Of a DNA stretch of 64,000 nucleotides, positions 51,876-60,801 are shown in pieces. Numbering within the stretch: position 1 is the stretch's first letter; each line of letters opens with the position of its first letter. Below the pieces are notes generated by a model. The model did not search any database, had not been told where the DNA came from, and saw nothing but the letters and a program-made list of their open reading frames with translations. The position numbers and the translations under genes are program-made. The stretch is from Rhodovulum sp. GTDB lineage: Bacteria; Pseudomonadota; Alphaproteobacteria; Rhodobacterales; Rhodobacteraceae. The stretch covers positions 50,188-114,187 of the forward strand of contig PALT01000017.1 of NCBI GenBank assembly GCA_002706605.1. Direction: 5' to 3'.

Positions 51876-53297
51876 ATGCAGCACCCCAGATTTTCGCCGT
51901 TTTCTGATACTTTGGAACTAGACGCGGCGCTTGATACGCTACGAAAGGCCACAGACGGGGCCGATGACGGCGAGCTGTTTCTGGAACGCCGCCGATCCGA
52001 GGCGCTTGTTTTGGACGACGGGCGAATCAAAAACGCCAGTTATGACGCGTCCGAAGGATTCGGCCTGCGCGCCGTCAAAGGGGACGTCACCGGCTATGCC
52101 CACTCCAGCGAGTTGAGCGAAAGCGCCCTGCGCCGCGCCGCCGAAACCGCGCGATTGGCCGTGGGCGATGGTGGCGGGGTGATGGCCGACGGGCCGCGCG
52201 CCACAAACACTATATTATATAGTGACACCGATCCGCTGACCGAAACGACGTTCAAGGTCAAAATTGACACCCTGCGCGAGATCGACGCCTATGTCCGCGA
52301 CATGGACCCCCGCGTGGTACAGGTCAGCGCGACCCTGTCTGGATCGTTGCAAGAGGTGTTCATCCTGCGCCCCGACGGGCAATTGGTCCAAGACACCCGC
52401 CCGATGTCGCGCCTGAACATCTCGGTCATCCTCGAAGAAAACGGTCGCCGCGAATCCGGTGGTCATGGTGGCGGCGGGCGCACCAGCATCTTGGGCCTGA
52501 TGGCGCCCGAGCATTGGCAGGGCGTCGCGAAACAGGCCCTGCATGTGGCACAGGTCAACCTGCGCGCCATCCCTGCCCCCGCCGGTCAGATGAGCGTGGC
52601 GCTTGGCGCGGGGTGGCCGGGGATTTTGCTGCATGAGGCCGTCGGCCACGGGTTGGAAGGCGATTTCAACCGCAAGGGCACATCCGCCTTTGCCCAGTTG
52701 ATGGGCAAGCGCGTCGCCTCACCCGGTGTGACGGTTCTGGACGATGGTACCATCCCCGACCGGCGCGGGTCGATCACCGTAGATGATGAGGGCACGCCCT
52801 CGGGCAAGAACGTGTTGATCGAAGACGGCATTCTGGTCGGCTACATGCAGGACCGCATGAACGCGCGCCTGATGGGCGTCGATCCGACCGGAAACGGACG
52901 TCGCGAAAGCTATGCCCATGTGCCAATGCCGCGCATGACGAACACCTATATGCTGGGCGGAAATGTCAGCCCGGGCGATATCGTGGGCGATGTCAAAGAC
53001 GGGATTTATGCGGTTGGCTTCGGCGGCGGTCAGGTCGACATCACCAACGGCAAATTCGTCTTCAGCTGCACCGAGGCCTATCTGGTCAAGAACGGTCAGA
53101 TCGGCGAACCGGTTAAAGGTGCAACCCTGATCGGCGATGGCCCCACCGCGATGCAGCAGATTCGCGCGATCGGCAACGACATGGAACTGGATCCGGGAAT
53201 CGGGAATTGCGGCAAAGCCGGCCAATGGGTGCCTGTCGGCGTTGGCCAACCGACCCTGTTGATCGACGGCTTGACCGTTGGCGGCTCGGCCACCTGA
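51876..53297 (+). CDS. tldD: Metalloprotease TldD
   Basis: A 473-residue protein of the TldD/PmbA family. The zinc motif is LHEAVGHGLEGDFNRKGTSA (HExxxH type), and ETGRRESGGHGGGG-like glycine-rich and PRMTNTYMLGGNVSPGDIV segments are typical. With PmbA (TldE) it degrades unfolded peptides and processes microcins or antitoxins. ATG 51876 is used; a TTG 30 bases upstream is a weaker alternative. It is divergent from ctaC, a conserved alphaproteobacterial arrangement, and ends with a hairpin. Confidence 0.93.
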   Translation: MQHPRFSPFSDTLELDAALDTLRKATDGADDGELFLERRRSEALVLDDGRIKNASYDASEGFGLRAVKGDVTGYAHSSELSESALRRAAETARLAVGDGGGVMADGPRATNTILYSDTDPLTETTFKVKIDTLREIDAYVRDMDPRVVQVSATLSGSLQEVFILRPDGQLVQDTRPMSRLNISVILEENGRRESGGHGGGGRTSILGLMAPEHWQGVAKQALHVAQVNLRAIPAPAGQMSVALGAGWPGILLHEAVGHGLEGDFNRKGTSAFAQLMGKRVASPGVTVLDDGTIPDRRGSITVDDEGTPSGKNVLIEDGILVGYMQDRMNARLMGVDPTGNGRRESYAHVPMPRMTNTYMLGGNVSPGDIVGDVKDGIYAVGFGGGQVDITNGKFVFSCTEAYLVKNGQIGEPVKGATLIGDGPTAMQQIRAIGNDMELDPGIGNCGKAGQWVPVGVGQPTLLIDGLTVGGSAT

Positions 53298-53335
53298 ACC
53301 TCTAAGCGTCTGAAATAATTCGGTTTCAACGAGGC

Positions 53336-53374
53336 CCGCTAAAATTATCGCGCATTACGCCCGAATTTTAGCGG
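53336..53374 (+). terminator. Hairpin after tldD
   Basis: CCGCTAAAATT and AATTTTAGCGG form an 11 bp perfect stem with a 17-base loop, 38 bases after the tldD stop, followed by ACCTTTACC. Moderate terminator candidate ahead of dprA. Confidence 0.5.
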
Positions 53375-53420
53375 ACCTTTACCGCGCGTTAACCTTCTTG
53401 CGGCCAATCTGTCCCCACGA

Positions 53421-54593
53421 ATGAGACGGAGCCGAGCCAAAGTGCCAAACACCCCTTCCGATCACCCCCTCGCACCACCCACCCAGGAAGAGGCATTGAT
53501 CGCTTGGCTCCGTCTTATTCGGTCGCGCCGTGTCGGCCCGACCACGTTTTTCCGCCTGATGTCCGAACATGGAAGCGCCGAGGCCGCCCTTGACGCCCTC
53601 CCCGATGTCGCGCTGGATGCGGGCGTTTCGGATTATCAGGTCTGGTCGGAGGAAGGCGCCCACGCCGAATTACGCGACGGGCTCCGGATGGGCGCGCACC
53701 TGATTGCCTATGGCACGCCTGAGTATCCCCGCGCCCTGATGTCCCTGTCCGATGCCCCGCCCCTGATCTGGGTAAAGGGCGACCTGTCCCTATTGAACCG
53801 ATCCACCGTCGCAATGGTCGGCGCGCGCAATGCCTCGTCGCTTGGGTTGCGGATGACGCGAAAACTGGGCACCGAACTGGCCGAGGACGGGCATGTGATC
53901 GCATCCGGTCTTGCACGCGGGATCGACACCGTGGCGCATGAGGCTACGATCGAAACGGGCACAATCGCCGTTCTGGCCGGCGGGATCGACGTGGTCTATC
54001 CGCCCGAAAACGCCAAACTGATGGAACAGATCGCCGAAAAGGGCGTGTTGGTGAGTGAGAGCATGATCGGCCTGCGCCCTCAGGCCCGCGATTTCCCCCG
54101 CCGCAACCGGATCATTTCCGGCCTGTCCCGCGCCGTGGTGGTGATTGAGGCCGCCGCCAAATCCGGTAGCCTGCTGACCGCTAAAAACGCCCTTGATCAG
54201 GGACGCGAGGTTCTGGCGGTGCCCGGTCACCCGTTTGATGCCCGCGCGTCGGGGTGCAATATGTTGATCCGCGACGGCGCGGTTTTGGTGCGCGATGCCA
54301 AAGATGTGATCGACGCCCTACCGGCCGAGGACACGCCATGGCCCGACCCCGTTGCCCAGATCACGCCCGAGACACCCGTCCCCCCCGCCGAACCCGAAAA
54401 ACGGACCCTGCGCGAAACGGCGCATTTGCACCAGCAAATCCTTGATCGCCTTGGGCCCTCCCCTCTGGCCGAGGATCAGTTGATCCGCGATCTGAACCTG
54501 TCGGCGGGTCAGGTCTCCCCCGCCCTAACCACGCTGGAACTGGACGGGGAAATCACCCGCCAACCGGGTGGATTGGTGTCGCGCGCCGTGTGA
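53421..54593 (+). CDS. dprA: DNA-processing protein DprA
   Basis: A 390-residue Rossmann-fold protein that loads RecA on incoming single-stranded DNA in natural transformation. The core has VAMVGARNASSLGLRMTRKL, IASGLARGIDTVAHEATI, TIAVLAGGIDVVYPPENAKL, FPRRNRIISGLSRAVVVIEA and SGSLLTAKNALDQGREVLAV, the classical DprA/Smf signature. An N-terminal SAM-like region and a C-terminal winged-helix (QLIRDLNLSAGQVSPAL) flank it. It is followed by topA after 153 bases, a common pair. Confidence 0.95.
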   Translation: MRRSRAKVPNTPSDHPLAPPTQEEALIAWLRLIRSRRVGPTTFFRLMSEHGSAEAALDALPDVALDAGVSDYQVWSEEGAHAELRDGLRMGAHLIAYGTPEYPRALMSLSDAPPLIWVKGDLSLLNRSTVAMVGARNASSLGLRMTRKLGTELAEDGHVIASGLARGIDTVAHEATIETGTIAVLAGGIDVVYPPENAKLMEQIAEKGVLVSESMIGLRPQARDFPRRNRIISGLSRAVVVIEAAAKSGSLLTAKNALDQGREVLAVPGHPFDARASGCNMLIRDGAVLVRDAKDVIDALPAEDTPWPDPVAQITPETPVPPAEPEKRTLRETAHLHQQILDRLGPSPLAEDQLIRDLNLSAGQVSPALTTLELDGEITRQPGGLVSRAV

Positions 54594-54746
54594 TCCCTGT
54601 CGCCCCTCTGACGCACGCGCCTCTCGTTTCCCCCTTTGCATCCGCCCCGACCGACACTAGGTTCCAAAGCATCGCATTGACAAGTGGTGCCCCCACGGCC
54701 CATGTGAGGCCCGCACCGGCCAGTGTTGCGAGTCGAAAGGAATTTC

Positions 54747-57251
54747 ATGCCAGTTGTCGTCGTCGAATCCCCAGCCAAGGCGAAAACCATCAACAAATAT
54801 CTTGGCTCGGCGTATACGGTACTTGCCTCATACGGCCACGTCCGCGACCTGCCACCCAAGGATGGATCGGTCGACCCCGAGCATGAGTTTGCCATGACAT
54901 GGGAGGTCGGCAGCGACAGCAAAAAGCACGTCAAAGCCATCGCCGATGCCCTGAAAGACGACAACAGCCTGATCCTCGCGACCGACCCCGATCGCGAAGG
55001 TGAAGCGATCAGTTGGCACCTCGAAGAGGCGCTGCGCAAACGGCGCGCCATTAAAAAGGACACCGAGGTCAAGCGCGTGGTGTTCAACGCGATCACCAAA
55101 TCCGCCGTGACCGAGGCCATGAAAAACCCGCGTCAGGTGGATGAGGATCTGGTGCACGCCTATCTGGCACGCCGCGCGCTGGACTATCTGGTGGGCTTCA
55201 AACTGTCCCCCGTCCTGTGGCGCAAATTGCCCGGCGCGAAATCGGCGGGTCGCGTGCAATCGGTGTGCCTGCGCCTGATCGTTGAGCGCGAGATGGAGAT
55301 CGAGGCGTTCCGCGCCCGCGAATATTGGACCGTCAAGGCGATGCTGGAAACGCCGCGCGGCCAACAGTTTGAGGCGCGCCTGACCTCGCTGGCGGGCAAA
55401 AAGCTTGAGAAATTCGATCTTGAGAACAGCACCGCCGCCGAAATGGCCGTCCAAGCGGTCACAAGCCGCGACCTGACCGTCGCCGCCGTTGAGGCCAAAC
55501 CGGCAAGCCGTAACCCGTCGCCGCCCTTTATGACCTCGACCCTGCAACAAGAGGCCAGCCGCAAGTTCGGCTTTGGCGCGCGCCAAACGATGAGCGCGGC
55601 CCAGCGTCTCTATGAGGCCGGTTATATCACCTACATGCGGACCGACGGCATCGACATGGCGCCCGAGGCGATCACCGCCGCGCGCGATGCGATTGGCGAC
55701 CGCTATGGCAAGGAATACGTGCCCTCGTCCCCGCGCGTGTATAAGAACAAGGCGAAGAACGCCCAAGAGGCGCACGAATGTATCCGCCCGACGGACATGA
55801 CCAAAGACGCCGCCGCGCTGAAGATTTCCGATGGCGATCAGGCCAAGCTATATGATCTGATCTGGAAACGCACGCTGGCCAGCCAGATGGAAAGCGCGCG
55901 GATGGAACGCACCACCGCGATCATTTCCAGCGCCGACAAGCAGGTCGAACTGCGCGCCACCGGTCAGGTCGTTTTGTTCGACGGCTTCCTGCGCGTCTAC
56001 GAAGAGGGGCGCGATGACGTGGTTGAGGACGACGACAAACGTCTGCCCCAACTGGCGCAAGGCGACAAAACCGCCAAAAAGGACGTCACCCCCGAACAGC
56101 ATTTCACCCAGCCCCCGCCCCGTTTCACCGAGGCAACGCTGGTCAAACGCATGGAAGAGCTGGGCATCGGGCGCCCGTCCACCTATGCCAGCATCGTCAC
56201 CACCATTCAGGATCGTGGCTATGTGCGCAAAGATGCCAACCGTCTGATCCCCGAGGACAAGGGGCGCTTGGTCACGGCGTTCTTGGAAAACTATTTCCGT
56301 CGCTATGTGGAATACGAATTCACCGCGAACCTAGAGGGTGAGTTGGACGATGTATCCGCAGGTGAGCTGGACCATATCGACGTGCTTAGCCGCTTTTGGC
56401 GCGACTTCTCGGCGGCGATTGCCGAAACCGCGGACCTGCGGATTTCCGAGGTTCTGGACAAGATTGACGAGGTGCTTGCGCCCCACTTGTTCCCGCCGAC
56501 CGAAGACGGCAGCGATCCGCGCGTGTGCCCCAAATGCGGCGCGGGCCGGTTGAACCTGAAAACCGCACGCTCTGGCGGTGCGTTTATCGGGTGCTCGAAC
56601 TATCCCGAGTGTCGCTATACCCGCGCCCTGTCGACATCGGGCGATGATGGGACGGCGGAACTGGACGGCAAGGTCCTTGGCCATGACGGCGAAGATGAGA
56701 TCACCCTGCGCGTGGGCCGCTTTGGCCCCTATGTGCAAAAGGGCGAGCCGACCGAAGACCTGCCCAAACCTCCGCGCGCCAGCCTGCCCAAGGGCTGGAA
56801 GCCCGAGGAGATCGATTTCGAAAAGGCGCAGATGCTGCTCAGCCTGCCGCGCCCCATCGGGCAACACCCCGAGGACGGCGAATTGGTCGAGGCGGGCATC
56901 GGTCGCTATGGCCCCTTTGTCAAACACGGCAAGGTCTATGCGAATCTGCCAGAGGTTGACGAAGTATTTACCATAGGCATGAACCGCGCGGTTGAGGTTC
57001 TGGCGGAAAAGGCATCGCGCGGCCGTGGCCGTGCTGCTGCCGCACCGCCCCTCAAAGAGCTGGGCGAACACCCCGAAAGTGGCGGTGCCGTCAACGTGAT
57101 GGCTGGGCGCTATGGTCCTTATGTTAAATGGGAAAAGGTCAATGCGACCCTGCCCAAAGACGTAGAACCGACCGACGTCACCATGGAGATGGCCGTTCAG
57201 TTGATTGCGGAAAAGGCCGCAAAAAAAGGGACCCGCAAAAAGAAATCCTGA
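54747..57251 (+). CDS. topA: DNA topoisomerase I (type IA)
   Basis: The 834-residue enzyme relaxes negative supercoils. The N-terminal TOPRIM domain has VVVVESPAKAKTINKYLG and ATDPDREGEAISWHLEEAL; Tyr296 in YITYMRTDGIDM is the DNA-linking residue. GIGRPSTYASIVTTIQDRGY closes the core. A Cys zinc finger (CPKCGAGRLNL ... CSNYPEC) is near residue 595, followed by repeated GRYGPFVKHGK-type C-terminal modules and a Lys-rich tail. ATG 54747 has AAGGAA 8 bases ahead; an earlier ATG (54723) adds eight residues. Confidence 0.97.
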   Translation: MPVVVVESPAKAKTINKYLGSAYTVLASYGHVRDLPPKDGSVDPEHEFAMTWEVGSDSKKHVKAIADALKDDNSLILATDPDREGEAISWHLEEALRKRRAIKKDTEVKRVVFNAITKSAVTEAMKNPRQVDEDLVHAYLARRALDYLVGFKLSPVLWRKLPGAKSAGRVQSVCLRLIVEREMEIEAFRAREYWTVKAMLETPRGQQFEARLTSLAGKKLEKFDLENSTAAEMAVQAVTSRDLTVAAVEAKPASRNPSPPFMTSTLQQEASRKFGFGARQTMSAAQRLYEAGYITYMRTDGIDMAPEAITAARDAIGDRYGKEYVPSSPRVYKNKAKNAQEAHECIRPTDMTKDAAALKISDGDQAKLYDLIWKRTLASQMESARMERTTAIISSADKQVELRATGQVVLFDGFLRVYEEGRDDVVEDDDKRLPQLAQGDKTAKKDVTPEQHFTQPPPRFTEATLVKRMEELGIGRPSTYASIVTTIQDRGYVRKDANRLIPEDKGRLVTAFLENYFRRYVEYEFTANLEGELDDVSAGELDHIDVLSRFWRDFSAAIAETADLRISEVLDKIDEVLAPHLFPPTEDGSDPRVCPKCGAGRLNLKTARSGGAFIGCSNYPECRYTRALSTSGDDGTAELDGKVLGHDGEDEITLRVGRFGPYVQKGEPTEDLPKPPRASLPKGWKPEEIDFEKAQMLLSLPRPIGQHPEDGELVEAGIGRYGPFVKHGKVYANLPEVDEVFTIGMNRAVEVLAEKASRGRGRAAAAPPLKELGEHPESGGAVNVMAGRYGPYVKWEKVNATLPKDVEPTDVTMEMAVQLIAEKAAKKGTRKKKS

Positions 57252-57329
57252 GTTTCTGCAGGGCGGCATATTGTTGACATTGTCACCTAGCAAGGCGACA
57301 AATCACCCGTGAGAATAGGGGAGAATTCC

Positions 57330-58034
57330 ATGAGTAAGGTTTATGGCAGTGCCGCCGAGGCCCTTGATGGGCTTTTGACGGATGGCATGCTGATCGCCGC
57401 GGGTGGCTTTGGCCTGTGCGGTATTCCCGAGCTGTTGATCGATGCGATTGTCGACAGCGGCGTCAAGGATCTGGAAATCGCGTCCAACAACTGTGGCGTG
57501 GACGGGTTCGGTCTGGGCAAACTGCTCGACACCAAACAGATCAAAAAGATGATGTCGTCCTATGTGGGCGAAAACGCTGAATTCATGCGTCAGTACCTGT
57601 CGGGTGAGCTGGAGCTGGAATTCAACCCTCAGGGCACTTTGGCCGAGCGCATGCGCGCCGCCGGTCACGGCATTCCGGGCTTTTACACCAAAACCGGTGT
57701 GGGCACCGTGATCGCCGAGGGCAAAGAGCACAAAGAGTTCAACGGCGAGACCTATATCCTTGAAGAGGGTATTTTTGCCGATCTGTCGATCGTAAAGGCA
57801 TGGAAAGCAGACGAGAGCGGCAACGCAATCTTCCGCAAAACCGCCCGCAACTTTAACCCGCCTGCGGCCATGTGCGGCAAAATCTGCGTGATGGAGGTCG
57901 AGGAAATCGTCCCCACCGGCAGTCTGGACCCCGATCACATCCACCTGCCCGGCATTTATGTGCACCGCCTGATCCAAGGTGAGCACGAAAAACGCATCGA
58001 ACAGCGCACGACGCGCCCGCGGGAGGAAGCATAA
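57330..58034 (+). CDS. scoA: 3-oxoacid CoA-transferase subunit A
   Basis: The 234-residue alpha subunit has the CoA-binding motif [20 protein letters not shown] near residue 20 and [11 protein letters not shown]; it pairs with the next gene. The two-subunit enzyme transfers CoA between succinyl-CoA and acetoacetate (SCOT type) in ketone-body and PHB breakdown, though other acids are possible. AGGGGAGA precedes ATG 57330; an ATG 21 bases earlier is less likely. Its stop codon overlaps the scoB ATG (TAATG). Confidence 0.92.
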   Translation: MSKVYGSAAEALDGLLTDGMLIAAGGFGLCGIPELLIDAIVDSGVKDLEIASNNCGVDGFGLGKLLDTKQIKKMMSSYVGENAEFMRQYLSGELELEFNPQGTLAERMRAAGHGIPGFYTKTGVGTVIAEGKEHKEFNGETYILEEGIFADLSIVKAWKADESGNAIFRKTARNFNPPAAMCGKICVMEVEEIVPTGSLDPDHIHLPGIYVHRLIQGEHEKRIEQRTTRPREEA

Positions 58035-58663
58035 TGCCTTGGGATCGCAACCAGATGGCCGCGCGCGCGGCAAAAGAACTGCAAGACGGCACCTATGTGA
58101 ACCTTGGCATCGGCATTCCGACGTTGGTTCCGAACTTTATCCCCGAGGGGGTGACGGTGACCTTGCAATCGGAAAACGGCATGCTGGGCATGGGTCCGTT
58201 TCCGTTCGAGGGCGATGAGGATCCCGACCTGATCAACGCCGGCAAACAGACCATCACCGAAGTCCCGAACACCGCCTATTTCGATAGCGCGACGTCGTTT
58301 GGCATGATCCGTGGCGGCAAAATCGCTATGGCGATCCTTGGCGCGATGGAAGTCGACGAGAACGGCGATCTGGCCAACTGGATGATCCCCGGCAAGCTGG
58401 TCAAAGGCATGGGCGGCGCGATGGATCTGGTGGCCGGTGTTGGCCGCGTGGTTGTCGTCATGGACCACACCAACAAGCACGGCGACAGCAAGGTTCTGAA
58501 ATCCTGCACTCTGCCCCTGACCGGTAAGGCCGTGGTCAACCGCATCATCACCAACCTCGGCGTCATGGACGTTGTTGAGGGCGGTCTCAAGATCGTGGAA
58601 CTGGCCGATGGCGTCACCGAGGAAGAGCTGCGCGCAGCCACCGAGGCCACCATCGTCGGTTAA
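58034..58663 (+). CDS. scoB: 3-oxoacid CoA-transferase subunit B
   Basis: The 209-residue beta subunit carries the catalytic Glu47 in QSENGMLGMGPFPFEG, the residue that forms the glutamyl-CoA thioester. NLGIGIPTLVPNFIPEGV at the N-terminus and the C-terminal VTEEELRAATEATIVG are typical. Translation is coupled with scoA by the TAATG overlap. A strong terminator follows. Confidence 0.93.
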   Translation: MPWDRNQMAARAAKELQDGTYVNLGIGIPTLVPNFIPEGVTVTLQSENGMLGMGPFPFEGDEDPDLINAGKQTITEVPNTAYFDSATSFGMIRGGKIAMAILGAMEVDENGDLANWMIPGKLVKGMGGAMDLVAGVGRVVVVMDHTNKHGDSKVLKSCTLPLTGKAVVNRIITNLGVMDVVEGGLKIVELADGVTEEELRAATEATIVG

Positions 58664-58687
58664 TCCGCAAGGACATTTTAAAAATAG

Positions 58688-58713
58688 AAACGGGGGCCGC
58701 TTGGCCCCCGTTT
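58688..58713 (+). terminator. Intrinsic terminator of scoAB
   Basis: AAACGGGGGCC-GCTT-GGCCCCCGTTT forms an 11 bp stem, then TTTC... follows, 24 bases after the scoB stop. Confidence 0.85.
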
Positions 58714-58757
58714 TCATGTCGGCCCCTTGCGGGACCGACAATGTTATGTGCGGTCGA

Positions 58758-59129
58758 TTAGTCTTCGTCGTCCAGCAGTTCAAAGATCGCAGCAGCGCGG
58801 TCGTTCACAGCTTCGCCCGAGAACTGGGTGACGTAACCCAGGTTGGACAGGCCGTTGTTGCTGTCGCCAGCATCTTCCAGCTCTGCAAAGATTTCAGCAG
58901 CGCGGGTGTTTACGACGTTGCGGGTCGAAACCGATACGTTCGAGGGCGAGGTTGCCTCGTCGATGACGTAGGCCGACAGACCTTCGTTAAAGCCATCCGA
59001 TTCCAGGATCAGTTGTGCTTGGATCTCAGCAGCTTTCTGGTTGGCAAAGCCCGGAGCTTTGATGGTGTCAGCAAAAGCCGGAACAGAAGCACCAGCGATC
59101 AGGGCGGTAGCAAGTACGATACGTTTCAT
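58758..59129 (-). CDS. Unknown secreted protein with three degenerate repeats
   Basis: A 123-residue acidic protein with a signal peptide (residues 1-20, VLATALIAGASVPAFA). The mature part contains three related units: N30-S52 (NQKAAEIQAQL), N74-S95 (NTRAAEIFAEL) and N109-L119 (NDRAAAIFELL), each starting Asn-x-(Lys/Arg)-Ala-Ala-x-Ile and, in the first two, ending Asn-x-Gly-Leu-Ser. No Cys. The repeats look like short amphipathic helices. I recognise no family. Start is supported by ATG 59129 following GGAGACTACACA. It is monocistronic; the upstream region holds a palindrome. Confidence 0.78.
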   Translation of the reverse strand: MKRIVLATALIAGASVPAFADTIKAPGFANQKAAEIQAQLILESDGFNEGLSAYVIDEATSPSNVSVSTRNVVNTRAAEIFAELEDAGDSNNGLSNLGYVTQFSGEAVNDRAAAIFELLDDED

Positions 59130-59241
59130 TGTGTAGTCTCCAAATTTTTGTCTTCGCGGACTGTCCCGCGGTCATGACATTGATTTGGGGTCTATGATCG
59201 AAACATCAATGCACACCAACCATAAAATGCCCTGTTTTTAT

Positions 59242-59255
59242 GTGCATTTATGCAC
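59242..59255. promoter_or_regulatory. Palindrome upstream of the unknown secreted protein
   Basis: GTGCAT-TT-ATGCAC is a perfect 6 bp dyad 113 bases upstream of the secreted protein's start and 40 bases after the transglycosylase stop. It is a binding-site candidate; function unknown. Confidence 0.35.
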
Positions 59256-59294
59256 GCTCAATGTGTCGTCAAAAATCTGTGAATAACACTTGTG

Positions 59295-60116
59295 TCAGTT
59301 GCCATTTGGGCTAGCGAACACACAGCCGTCACTGATCAATTCGGGCGGAGTGACGCACAGCGCCCGCGTGACCGTCCACGCCGCCAGAACCTTGGGGACA
59401 TAGTCACGGGTCTCGGGAAAGGGTGGGACGCCCTCATGACGGCGCACAGCGTTCTCACCGGCATTATAGGCGGCAAGCACCATGATCGGATCACGGCCAA
59501 AGGTTTCCATCAGCCAATCCAGATAGGCAACGCCGCCCTTGATATTGTCAGCCGCGTCTTTTGCGTCACTGACATCGAACCGCTCGGCCGTGGCGGGCAT
59601 CAGCTGCATCAGACCTGTGGCACCTGCGGGGCTGACCGCGTCAGCGCGCCCGCCGCTTTCGACCATTATGACGGCAAGGGCAAAGGCCGGAGAGACGCTT
59701 GTCCCGACCGTCGTCCGTAGAAGATCTATATTATATTGTGCCGCAACCGCCTGTACGTCTTGCAACCGCGGCGCGCCAACGCGCTGATCCGGAGTGTCAC
59801 CGGAGAGGGCCGAAATCGCGTCATCAAGGCGCCCCGGCCCGCTCTGCTCCAAGGCGGGTGAGATCGCCGCCCAGAACCAATCATATCGCCCCGCATCCGC
59901 CGCAGGTGCCAAATCAGGCAAGACCGCATCGGGCACGGTCTCTGGCATGGGCGTAATTTGCACGGTGATCCGTTTCGACGTTCCGGGCGCGGGTGGCTTG
60001 ACCCGTTTAAAGGTGAATTCGGGATAGGGCGGCGGCGCGTCCTGTGCCGCGGCTCCCCCAAGAGATGACGCACAGATCAGTGCACTCACCGCCACCAGTT
60101 GCATTATACGCCGCAC
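59295..60116 (-). CDS. Lytic transglycosylase (SLT domain)
   Basis: A 273-residue exported protein (signal LVAVSALICASSLGGAAA-Q). After a Pro-rich segment and a helical region, an SLT domain begins near residue 135, with the catalytic Glu in ALAVIMVESGGRADAVSPAG, then GLMQLMPATAERF and LAAYNAGENAVRRHEGVPPF. It cleaves peptidoglycan to 1,6-anhydromuramyl products. Located upstream and divergent from the pilus genes, it may open the wall for pilus assembly, though this is positional inference. Confidence 0.92.
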   Translation of the reverse strand: MRRIMQLVAVSALICASSLGGAAAQDAPPPYPEFTFKRVKPPAPGTSKRITVQITPMPETVPDAVLPDLAPAADAGRYDWFWAAISPALEQSGPGRLDDAISALSGDTPDQRVGAPRLQDVQAVAAQYNIDLLRTTVGTSVSPAFALAVIMVESGGRADAVSPAGATGLMQLMPATAERFDVSDAKDAADNIKGGVAYLDWLMETFGRDPIMVLAAYNAGENAVRRHEGVPPFPETRDYVPKVLAAWTVTRALCVTPPELISDGCVFASPNGN

Positions 60117-60443
60117 CCGCCACCTCCAATTTCGCGAATATCACCGAAAGAATAGGTGATTTGGGGTTTGATTCCTTGGAAAATTCGCGTGTTCTTCCAT
60201 GGAAGTCAAAATTATCGAAATTTTTTCAGATAAAATTATTATTATATTTCAGCCACTTAAAAGAAATTATCCAGAAAAAATCATGCTCTCCAAAATTGTC
60301 CAAACCCTGCCCAACTCTCGCCCCAATCAAAAGGCCATATAGGCTCATACCGAGGCGGTGATGAGGTAAACAAGAGGCTACCGACACTCACCGAAGAGGT
60401 AAGAGAGATGAAACTTACTTAACCTTTTAGAGGGACTACTGAG
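60117..60443. other. AT-rich intergenic region before the pilus locus
   Basis: This 327-base gap has no credible gene apart from a four-codon upstream ORF near its end. It contains an ATCACC...GGTGAT dyad (60140-60145 and 60155-60160), an unusually AT-rich tract around 60195-60290, and the leader of the first pilin gene. Promoters for the transglycosylase and the pilin presumably lie here, but none is clear by consensus. Confidence 0.6.
60408..60422 (+). CDS. Possible leader ORF (MKLT) before the first pilin
   Basis: ATG AAA CTT ACT TAA follows an AGAGGT ribosome site 8 bases upstream. The 11-base sequence GAGATGAAACT at 60405-60415 recurs at the pilin start (60441-60451). It may be translated as a short leader or be a relic of a start-site duplication. 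Confidence 0.3.
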   Translation: MKLT

Positions 60444-60641
60444 ATGAAACTGTTTGCACAAATCAAAAACTTCGCCAACGACGAGTCGGGCGCTGTAACC
60501 GTAGACTGGGTTGTTCTGACCGCTGCTGTTGTTGGCCTGGGCTTCGCTGTTCTGACTGCTGCTCAGTCGGGCATGAACACCCTGGCTGGCTCGATCTCGA
60601 CCGAAGTTGGCGGCATCACGCCGGACGCTGGCGACAGCTAA
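60444..60641 (+). CDS. Flp-type pilin 1
   Basis: A 65-residue prepilin with a short charged leader (MKLFAQIKNFANDESG) and a hydrophobic helix following the cleavage site: AVTVDWVVLTAAVVGLGFAV. It matches Flp pilins of the tad system in Rhodobacterales, though the canonical Glu-Tyr pair is Asp-Trp here. The mature protein would be about 49 residues and form the Flp fibre used in surface attachment. AGAGGGA 8 bases ahead of the ATG is the ribosome site. It ends in its own terminator, and a second pilin gene follows. Confidence 0.88.
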   Translation: MKLFAQIKNFANDESGAVTVDWVVLTAAVVGLGFAVLTAAQSGMNTLAGSISTEVGGITPDAGDS

Positions 60642-60667
60642 GTCGTAAAATCCAGTTCGCTGGATTG

Positions 60668-60693
60668 GGGCCGTGCCGGTATCGGCGCGGCCC
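60668..60693 (+). terminator. Intrinsic terminator of pilin 1
   Basis: GGGCCGTGCCG and CGGCGCGGCCC (one G-U) pair around GTAT, followed by TTTCTTTC. Located 26 bases after the pilin stop; it would keep pilin levels above those of the assembly genes. Confidence 0.8.
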
Positions 60694-60801
60694 TTTCTTT
60701 CGGTTCTCGCAGGCCCCTGCCCCATCTGGGGTTAACCTTGGCGTAATAGGCCCTGCGATAGGTATTCAGTATTGCATTCGCACTGGATGAAGGAGACCCC
60801 T

